Source of the DNA: Alteromonas sp. KUL42
Lineage (GTDB): Bacteria; Pseudomonadota; Gammaproteobacteria; Enterobacterales; Alteromonadaceae
Length of the DNA stretch: 64,000 bases
Reading direction: 5' to 3'
NCBI RefSeq assembly: GCF_006538325.1
Contig: NZ_BJKK01000008.1
Coordinates: 1-64,000 of the forward strand
Positions within the stretch are counted from its first letter, which is position 1. Each line of letters opens with the position of its first letter. Shown piece by piece: positions 57,667 through 64,000 of the stretch. The notes below the pieces were generated by a model, which saw nothing but the letters and a program-made list of their open reading frames with translations, was not told the DNA's origin and made no database searches. The position numbers and the translations under genes are program-made.

Positions 57667-58770
57667 TTAATTGAGATTAGCTTGTTCTACATAAAAGCGC
57701 TGTACCTCATCTGCAATCGGTTGGTCGTAGTTACTAAGCACAATAATGATGTATCCACTCTTAGGATATATTGATAACCATGAACTCATTCCGGCCGCAC
57801 CACCGTTGTGACCATAAAAGAATGACTCTCCTTCCCCAAAAACTCCAAACCCATAGCCATAAGCAGCATCTCCCATAGCGACGTGTTTGGTCGTTGCTAA
57901 ATTTAATGTTTCTTTACTTATCAACTTTTCATTTTTTAGAGCAACTGCGAACTTAAAAAGATCTCCTGTTGTTGAATATGCACCACCTGCTGCAGTTCCT
58001 CGCCAAGGAAGGGTATCTTTGTTATCTACCCATTTATCTTCGACGCGCATGTAACCTTTCGTTAATTCTCTTGAAACTCGCTCTTCAGGTTCAAAGCCGG
58101 TTGCTTTCATATCGAGCTCACTAAATAAGTTTTCTTTTAAGAATTCATAGTAATCCTGGCCCGACACATTCTCGATTATTTTCCCAAGCAAAATAAAACC
58201 AAAATTCGAGTATTGGAAAGTGTTTCCGGGTGGCATAGTGGCTCCTCGGTCTTCATACAGCCTCACATAATCATCATGGCTTTTTAGTGAGAGCCTGTTT
58301 TGATCAAACATAGGGCCAAAAATATCGCCTGTACCACCAGTGTGAGATAGAAGATGATGTACTGTCACAAATTCAGAGATCGATTTATTTTTGAAATTGG
58401 GTAGGTATGTATTCATGGGCTCATCTAAATTGATTTTACCTTTCTCTACAAGCAACAGGATGCCTACTGAGGTGAACATCTTGTTTAAAGAACCTAATCG
58501 AAACTTAGCATCTGTATCTAAGGGCTTTTTCTCGGCTCTATCAAAATAACCAATAGCTTCATGTATCAATATTTCCTCATTTTTAGCTATCAGTATTGAG
58601 CCAGAAAATTCATCCTTACTGTAAAGCTTGAATGTATGTTGCTTAAGCGCATTTATGGCACTGCTTGTGTTTGATGTAGATGCTTTTTCGCATGCAATGA
58701 TACTAAACAAAAGCGCTAGAATGGCGGTGGCTTTAGTTAATGTTTTAGCCAATTTAGAGATCCTTTTCAA
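57667..58770 (-). CDS. Serine hydrolase of the beta-lactamase (class C-like) family, lipoprotein
   Basis: The 367-residue protein has a lipobox SIIAC (Cys27), then a penicillin-binding fold with SLNK (Ser94, Lys97), YSN (187-189) and HNGG near 320. Such proteins include esterases, D-aminopeptidases and carboxypeptidases as well as AmpC relatives; true beta-lactamase activity should not be assumed. Probably outer-membrane anchored facing the periplasm. Confidence 0.88.
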   Translation of the reverse strand: MKRISKLAKTLTKATAILALLFSIIACEKASTSNTSSAINALKQHTFKLYSKDEFSGSILIAKNEEILIHEAIGYFDRAEKKPLDTDAKFRLGSLNKMFTSVGILLLVEKGKINLDEPMNTYLPNFKNKSISEFVTVHHLLSHTGGTGDIFGPMFDQNRLSLKSHDDYVRLYEDRGATMPPGNTFQYSNFGFILLGKIIENVSGQDYYEFLKENLFSELDMKATGFEPEERVSRELTKGYMRVEDKWVDNKDTLPWRGTAAGGAYSTTGDLFKFAVALKNEKLISKETLNLATTKHVAMGDAAYGYGFGVFGEGESFFYGHNGGAAGMSSWLSIYPKSGYIIIVLSNYDQPIADEVQRFYVEQANLN

Positions 58771-59043
58771 AATCAGGTGCTAAATGCTCCATTCCTATAG
58801 AACGCTCACGTTATCAAAAAATATACATGTTTTAAACAAGGCGTTTACCTGAATGTGTTGAGGTGAAAATTTAATCTTAGTAATAAATAATGTTTTGATG
58901 GCAGCTAAGTATAGTAGCAGTACATTATCAAGCTTAGGTAACGCATTGTTAATATCGAAATTTGAGCGCAAAAGTCTACTTAAGATAAATACTCCCTAAA
59001 AAAACAGTAAAGCGTTCCGAATTGATTCCTGAACAAAAAATAA
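58771..59043. other. Divergent intergenic stretch
   Basis: A/T-rich region between the serine hydrolase and TetR genes. No gene or repeat was recognised here; the TetR promoter and operator lie at its right end (59044-59106). Confidence 0.5.
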
Positions 59044-59071
59044 GTGACATTTTTACTTTATTTACTATAAT
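59044..59071 (+). promoter_or_regulatory. Promoter of the tetR-RND operon
   Basis: GTGACA (59044-59049) and TATAAT (59066-59071) are 16 bp apart, 5 of 6 and 6 of 6 matches to the sigma-70 consensus. The operator palindrome begins 2 bp after the -10, covering the transcription start. Confidence 0.75.
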
Positions 59072-59073
59072 TT

Positions 59074-59106
59074 GAACCCCATTCGAATGTCATTCGAATA
59101 GGGTTC
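59074..59106. promoter_or_regulatory. 33-bp operator palindrome for the TetR regulator
   Basis: The sequence from GAACCC (59074) to GGGTTC (59106) is an almost perfect dyad centred at 59090, containing two copies of ATTCGAAT. Placed directly after the -10 and before the tetR start, it fits autorepression and control of the downstream RND genes. Confidence 0.75.
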
Positions 59107-59116
59107 GATTTTTGTG

Positions 59117-59857
59117 ATGTATGGAGTAAATACAGTGCCAGCCCCTAAATTCAGTACTGAAGAGCAGCAGAGAAAAATTATAGATGCTGCCGTTGAATGT
59201 ATCCTTGCTTCGTCCGTCACCAGTTTTACTATGGCCAAAGTGGCATCTAAATCTGGGCTTTCTATGGGGTCGGTGTACAAGCACTTTCAGTGCAAAGAAG
59301 ACATTGTCATGGCATTGGCATTTGAATCCTTTTCACACATAACTTCAGTTTTCCAACAAATACTGGATTTGGAACTAAGCACGCCTGAAAAAATTATCGC
59401 AATTAGCTTATTGTCCCCAGAGAAATTACAACGCTTTCCCTTTGATAGCGAGTTAGAGTCATTTGCCACAAATGATGCCGTTATCCGCAAAGCAACACCG
59501 CGTTGGACACAAAAAATGATTGATGCAGGCGCGGGGTGTGAAGCCATGTTTAAAGCGCGTCTGTCTGATGGTATTAAAGCAGATGAGCTAGTACAGAGCG
59601 TGAATGTCGATGAATTCATTGAGGAGATCACAGTGAGCAGCTGGGCGATGATGGTAGGGCATGAACGGGTACTTCGCATTCAACAGTCGAAGCAGATCAT
59701 TGAAGGTACTGCGACATTGTCGGCCCCTTTAGATGTCAATGAACCCCTTATTCGAAGCATGATCCGCTTAATAAACAGCTATCCTTGGCAACAACCGCTC
59801 ACGTTACAAACGGTCAACCGCATCGTTTCACTACTCACAGAATTAAACTTTCGTTAA
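59117..59857 (+). CDS. TetR-family transcriptional repressor
   Basis: The protein (246 residues from ATG 59117; GTG 59114 and GTG 59135 are alternatives) has an N-terminal TetR helix-turn-helix (FTMAKVASKSGLSMGSVYKHFQCKEDIV, shown in part) and a C-terminal ligand-binding domain. The gene lies 15 bp before the efflux adaptor and behind a large palindrome, so it probably represses the pump until an inducer binds. Confidence 0.9.
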   Translation: MYGVNTVPAPKFSTEEQQRKIIDAAVECILASSVTSFTMAKVASKSGLSMGSVYKHFQCKEDIVMALAFESFSHITSVFQQILDLELSTPEKIIAISLLSPEKLQRFPFDSELESFATNDAVIRKATPRWTQKMIDAGAGCEAMFKARLSDGIKADELVQSVNVDEFIEEITVSSWAMMVGHERVLRIQQSKQIIEGTATLSAPLDVNEPLIRSMIRLINSYPWQQPLTLQTVNRIVSLLTELNFR

Positions 59858-59872
59858 TTGAGGCTTAACATA

Positions 59873-60970
59873 ATGAACATAACTCGTTGGCTAATAAGTA
59901 TCGCGCTCATTTTTGTCGTTATAGCATCACTCGGATTTGTTAAATTTCAACAAATTCAAGCAGCTATCGCGTTTGGTGAGTCTTTTCCAGAACCGTCAGG
60001 CAGTGTGAAAAGCACAGTTGTTGAAACGGTTGAACTGGCGAATAGCTATGACGTGATAGGTGAAGCCAAAGCACCTAAGTCGTTAACACTTACTACAGAA
60101 TACGCAGGGCCAATCACCTATGTTGGTTTTGCGCCAGGGGATAACGTTAAGGCTGATCAGGTATTGTTGCGTCAAGATAGCAGTCTCGAGCAAGCCAATT
60201 TGAAAGCCGCCCATGCCCGTTTGAAATTAGCGAAAGCACAGTACAAGCGTCAAGCAACGCTATTGTCGCAAAAGCGAACAAGTCAAAACGACGTGGATAT
60301 GGCCGAAGCAGAAATGTTAATTGCCTCTGCTGAAGTTGAGAACTTGTCGTCAGTAATTCAGAAGAAAACTATCAAGGCGCCGTTCAGTGGCGTGGTTGGC
60401 CTAGAAGACTATCAGGTAGGTCAAATGCTTGATGTAAATTCGGTTATTACTCAACTTGTTGGTGACAGCAATATCATATGGATTGATTTTGCGTTGCCTC
60501 AAACGGCCAAACAACCGGCTATTGGCAATCGTGTTTTGGTTACAGTAATTGGTCAGTCGGAAGAAACTTATTCTGCCGAAATTATCGCACGAAATCCGCA
60601 GGTAGACAGCGCTTCCCGTCAAATTACTTACCGCGCTTCACTGGATAATACCAATAACGTATTAAGCCCGAATCAAATGGTTACCGTTATTGTTAGTGGA
60701 GCAAGTTCTCACCACGTACTTGTGCCTACCAATGCGATTTATCGAGATCATACTGGCAACTATGTTTATGAACTTAAGCGCGACGACAACAACGACTGGC
60801 GAGCAAACCCTGTAAAAGTAACCGTCGGCGAGCGCATAAAAGACAACCAAGTTATCTTACAAGGCCTCACAGGTGGCGAGTTTATCGCTACCGAAGGTGC
60901 ATTTAAGCTCTCAGAAGGTTTACTGGTATATACCCAAGCGCCTAACTCGTTTAATGGCGCTGGAGAATAG
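59873..60970 (+). CDS. RND efflux periplasmic adaptor (membrane fusion protein)
   Basis: The 365-residue protein starts at ATG 59873 with a membrane anchor (WLISIALIFVVIASLGFV). It has a lipoyl/barrel-sandwich region (YAGPITYVGFAPGDNVKADQVLLR, part shown), a short coiled-coil hairpin and a beta-barrel with KAPFSGVVGLEDYQVGQ. It links the RND pump to an outer-membrane channel. No channel gene is seen. The pump starts 2 bp downstream. Confidence 0.93.
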   Translation: MNITRWLISIALIFVVIASLGFVKFQQIQAAIAFGESFPEPSGSVKSTVVETVELANSYDVIGEAKAPKSLTLTTEYAGPITYVGFAPGDNVKADQVLLRQDSSLEQANLKAAHARLKLAKAQYKRQATLLSQKRTSQNDVDMAEAEMLIASAEVENLSSVIQKKTIKAPFSGVVGLEDYQVGQMLDVNSVITQLVGDSNIIWIDFALPQTAKQPAIGNRVLVTVIGQSEETYSAEIIARNPQVDSASRQITYRASLDNTNNVLSPNQMVTVIVSGASSHHVLVPTNAIYRDHTGNYVYELKRDDNNDWRANPVKVTVGERIKDNQVILQGLTGGEFIATEGAFKLSEGLLVYTQAPNSFNGAGE

Positions 60971-60972
60971 CC

Positions 60973-63900
60973 ATGAGTATGCCTAATGAAAACAAACCGT
61001 CAATAATGGACGCCTTTGTAAATAGGCCGGTGCTTGCCATTGTGTTGTCTGTGTTAATTCTGCTTGCAGGGATTAACGCGGCAAACAACATCTCTGTGCA
61101 GCAATATCCCAAAATTAAAAGTGCGTCACTGGTTATTAACACTGTGTATACCGGCGCATCTGCTGAAGTTGTAAAGGGCTATGTGACCGAGCCCATCGAA
61201 CGTGTAACTTCTACGGTTCCAGGGGTAGACTATGTCGACTCAGTTACAACGTCAGGCTTGAGCAAAGTAACGGCTTGGCTTGAGCTTAATCACGACACCA
61301 CAGATGCATTATCTGATCTCACTACTAAACTAAATCAGATTAAGTTTGAGCTACCTACCGGCGCTGAAGACCCGTCTATTGATATTGTGCGTGCCGATAG
61401 CCCATATGCAGTATTTTATCTTGATGTTGAAGCAAAAAATGAAACCCGCAGCGAAGTGAGTGATTACCTGATTCGCAACGTGGTGCCAGTACTTAATGAC
61501 ATTAATGGCGTGCAAAAAGTTACTTTAGAAGGTGGGAGAAACCCGGCTATGCGGGTGCTGCTTGACCCAGAGAAACTTGCTGTTTACGGCCTGAGTGCCA
61601 GCGAAGTATATAGCGCTCTGCAACGTAATAATACTATCGCCACCTTGGGATACAGTGAAAATGATCTCCAGCGAATTGATTTAATGGCGAATACCAACCT
61701 AAGCACAGTTGCCGACTTTGAACAGCTAATCATACGCGACGATGCAGGGAGTCAGCTTAAACTTAGCGATGTGGCCGATATTAAACTTGGCGAGGCAGAA
61801 GGCATTGTTACCGCGCGACTTGATGACAGAACCACAGTGTTTTTAGCCGTGTGGGCGCTACCTGGCGCAAATGAAATTGATATTGGTGATGCCCTTTATG
61901 AGAAGCTTGACGCGGTAAATGCAACGCTGCCCGAGGGTATGCATATTACCACTGGTTACGACGGCACTTTGTACATGCGTGACTCGATAAAAGAGATATT
62001 TACCACGCTAATTGAAACCGTTTTGTTAGTTGGTATTGTTATTTTACTGATGATGGGTTCATTTCGTACCGCATTGGTTCCTCTTGTTACCATTCCTATT
62101 TCAGTATTAGGTGCTGTAGCAGTTATCTCCGTCATTGGATTTTCGTTAAACCTGCTAACCATTTTGGCTATTGTTTTGTCTGTTGGCTTGGTGGTAGACG
62201 ATGCTATCGTGGTTGTAGAAAACGTCGCAAGACACATGCGCGAGGGAAAACCACGTCTTCAAGCTGCCCTCATCAGTTCAAGACAGTTATTAGTTCCTGT
62301 TATCGCGATGACATTAACTCTTGCTGCCGTATACGCTCCTATTGGATTTTTAACCGGTTTGACCGGGTTTCTTTTCAGAGAGTTTGCGTTCACATTGGCT
62401 ATTGCTGTGCTTATTTCAGGCGTGGTTGCCGTGACACTTTCGCCCATAATGAGTGCCTATGTTAACCCTGAAGGCGGAAAAGAAGGGCCGTTTACGCAGC
62501 GCGTGAATCACTATTTCGATAGACTTCAAAGCGCCTATAAACGCGCGCTTTTCCATTGTTTCGCGTGGCGTGCCCAAATTACAGTTATTGCTATTGTGTT
62601 TTCACTTTTAAGCGTACCGTTTTATGTGTTATCACAGAAAGAACTTGCTCCCACGGAAGATCAAAGTTCCATTAATGTGGTAGTTGAAGCGCCACCCGAG
62701 TCGTCGCAGCAATACACTTCTGAAAAAATGAACGATACCGTGGCGGTACTTAATGCGTCTGAAGGTGCGAAGTTTACTTGGCAAATTCTAACGGCATCGG
62801 CAGGTTTTGGTGGTGTAGAATTAGTGCCATTTGAAGAGCGTGAAATGTCGGTCCACGACATGATATACGACTTATACGGCCGTTTGGGTACAGTTACCGG
62901 CTTAACCTTGTTCCCAGTATTACCTGCATCATTACCGACAGCGGGGCAGTTTGACGTGGAAATTGTTTTTCGTACCACTGATGATCCCGTAACAATGAAA
63001 GAATATGCCGACAAAATCATCAGCCAAGCGAATGCGTCGGGCAACTACATGTTTGTTAATACCGACTTGAAAATCGATTTGCCTCAAGCGGAATTGCAAA
63101 TAGACAAAGCGCTACTTGCCGATTTGGGCTTGACGGTGCAAGACGTCAATGAACAATTAAGTGTGTTACTGTCGACTAACTTTGTGAATTACTTCAACAA
63201 AGACGGTAAAGCGTACCGTGTTATTCCTATTGTGGATGATAATAGCAGGTATAATCCTGAGTCAGTATTGGCAATGAAAGTACGCACAGACTCAGGCGCT
63301 TTAATTCCAGTGTCATCGTTTGCAACCTTGGATACCTTTACCAGCCCTAGAGTACTGGGCTCTTTCAATCAGCAAAGCTCATTTAGAATTCTAGCTGGTG
63401 TGTTGCCTCACATTACCAAGGAACAAGGGCTGAGTACTATTGAGTCAATTGCAGCTGAGACGCTGCCGGCCAATTACTCTATAGACTATGCAGGAGAGTC
63501 CAGACAATTGCGCAAAGAAGGCAATACCATGCTAGGCGTTCTAGGAGTTGCTCTGATTATTGTGTACTTCTTGCTCACCATTCAGTTTAACAGCTTCCGC
63601 GACCCGCTGGTGGTGTTGTTAGGATGTGCACCACTGGCCCTTGCTGGCGCCCTGATGTTGCCGTTCTTATCATTAACCACTATCAACATTTACAGTCAAA
63701 TTGGACTGGTTACTCTTATCGGGCTTATCGCGAAAAACGGTATATTGATTGTTGAGTTTGCCAATCAATTACAGCTGTCTGGAAAATCAAAGCTAGATGC
63801 TGTGAAAGAAGCGGCAGCAACACGACTGCGCCCAATATTGATGACTACAGGCGCAACCGTTTTGGGGCATTTCCCACTTGTGTTAGTTACAGGCGCAGGT

Positions 63901-64000
63901 GCAGAGGCGCGAAACAGTATTGGTATCATCTTGGTAGCGGGCATGCTAATAGGTACATTTTTTACTTTAATTGTTTTGCCTTTGTTGTATGAAAGATTAG
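60973..64000 (+). CDS. RND efflux transporter (AcrB/MexB-type), 3' end outside the window
   Basis: At least 1009 residues are encoded with no stop before the window ends; the family length is about 1020-1050, so only the last residues are missing. It has the N-terminal membrane helix, large periplasmic porter loops, and the proton-relay Asp pair in GLVVDDAIVVVENVARHMREG, part shown, of TM4. It is a proton-driven exporter of drugs or other compounds; substrate unknown. It works with the adaptor upstream and is controlled by the TetR. Confidence 0.95.
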   Translation, partial: MSMPNENKPSIMDAFVNRPVLAIVLSVLILLAGINAANNISVQQYPKIKSASLVINTVYTGASAEVVKGYVTEPIERVTSTVPGVDYVDSVTTSGLSKVTAWLELNHDTTDALSDLTTKLNQIKFELPTGAEDPSIDIVRADSPYAVFYLDVEAKNETRSEVSDYLIRNVVPVLNDINGVQKVTLEGGRNPAMRVLLDPEKLAVYGLSASEVYSALQRNNTIATLGYSENDLQRIDLMANTNLSTVADFEQLIIRDDAGSQLKLSDVADIKLGEAEGIVTARLDDRTTVFLAVWALPGANEIDIGDALYEKLDAVNATLPEGMHITTGYDGTLYMRDSIKEIFTTLIETVLLVGIVILLMMGSFRTALVPLVTIPISVLGAVAVISVIGFSLNLLTILAIVLSVGLVVDDAIVVVENVARHMREGKPRLQAALISSRQLLVPVIAMTLTLAAVYAPIGFLTGLTGFLFREFAFTLAIAVLISGVVAVTLSPIMSAYVNPEGGKEGPFTQRVNHYFDRLQSAYKRALFHCFAWRAQITVIAIVFSLLSVPFYVLSQKELAPTEDQSSINVVVEAPPESSQQYTSEKMNDTVAVLNASEGAKFTWQILTASAGFGGVELVPFEEREMSVHDMIYDLYGRLGTVTGLTLFPVLPASLPTAGQFDVEIVFRTTDDPVTMKEYADKIISQANASGNYMFVNTDLKIDLPQAELQIDKALLADLGLTVQDVNEQLSVLLSTNFVNYFNKDGKAYRVIPIVDDNSRYNPESVLAMKVRTDSGALIPVSSFATLDTFTSPRVLGSFNQQSSFRILAGVLPHITKEQGLSTIESIAAETLPANYSIDYAGESRQLRKEGNTMLGVLGVALIIVYFLLTIQFNSFRDPLVVLLGCAPLALAGALMLPFLSLTTINIYSQIGLVTLIGLIAKNGILIVEFANQLQLSGKSKLDAVKEAAATRLRPILMTTGATVLGHFPLVLVTGAGAEARNSIGIILVAGMLIGTFFTLIVLPLLYERL

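Noticed and set aside
57667-58770. Calling this an AmpC beta-lactamase
   Set aside because: The SxxK and YSN motifs are shared by many esterases and peptidases, and the protein is a lipoprotein with HNGG instead of the KTG motif.

Overview
The window looks like chromosomal DNA of a marine gammaproteobacterium of the Alteromonadales, most likely Alteromonas or a close relative. This rests on the conserved gene orders ychF-pth-rplY-prs-tRNA-ispE-lolB/hemA-prfA-prmC-kdsA, gcvA-DUF423-rlmM and seqA-pgm, on a DUF2897 protein, on a PEP-CTERM protein, and on moderate AT-rich base composition. It is a core-rich chromosome with accessory inserts. No phage, plasmid, transposase, CRISPR array or rRNA operon was seen.

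Layout: 1-430 is a minus-strand tRNA operon (Met-Leu-Gln-Leu-Gln, the last cut by the window edge) with a near-consensus promoter. 600-2500 holds a secreted cyclophilin and a PEP-CTERM protein behind a candidate sigma-54 promoter. 2.8-8.7 kb is the minus-strand housekeeping block (ychF, pth, rplY, a lipoprotein, prs, tRNA-Gln, ispE, lolB). 8.8-15.2 kb is the divergent hemA-prfA-prmC-[HD-GYP regulator]-sirB2-kdsA run. 15.8-21.1 kb has gcvA, a hydrolase, DUF423, rlmM and a stand-alone EF-G. 22.0-25.6 kb is a cyanase / PP2C-kinase fusion / FNT-transporter operon. Its leader carries a sigma-54-like promoter, two hexanucleotide-loop hairpins and a terminator, the layout of an ANTAR (NasR-type) antitermination leader. 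25.6-29.7 kb is moxR-DUF58-tgpA, with tgpA frameshifted. 30.2-35.4 kb is seqA-pgm-glgP. 35.6-46.6 kb is signalling and accessory genes: GGDEF/EAL, astE, HIT, YbjQ, two chemoreceptors, a CadC-like membrane regulator and a trypsin-ankyrin protease. 46.4-49.8 kb is a minus-strand dapE cluster containing two frameshifted genes. 50-54.4 kb is tyrosine/homogentisate catabolism (hppD, hmgA) with a MarR regulator and a matching operator. 54.6-58.8 kb has a patatin, tRNA-Val, a membrane protein and a beta-lactamase-like lipoprotein. 59.1 kb to the end is a TetR-RND efflux operon with a large operator palindrome; the pump gene runs off the window.

The most notable non-coding structures are four. (1) The sigma-54/ANTAR-like leader at 25340-25493. 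(2) A 264-bp nested palindromic element at 29795-30058, with a diverged shorter relative at 56922-57024 and two single ends near 53.77 and 54.51 kb. (3) A cluster of four DnaA-box-like sites at 49886-50021. (4) Clean dyad operators beside the TetR and MarR genes.

Three genes (tgpA, an arsC/yffB-like gene and an EIIA-like gene) are each broken by a one-base change in an A/T homopolymer of 6-8 bases. Either the assembly has homopolymer errors, or these are slippage or phase-variation sites.
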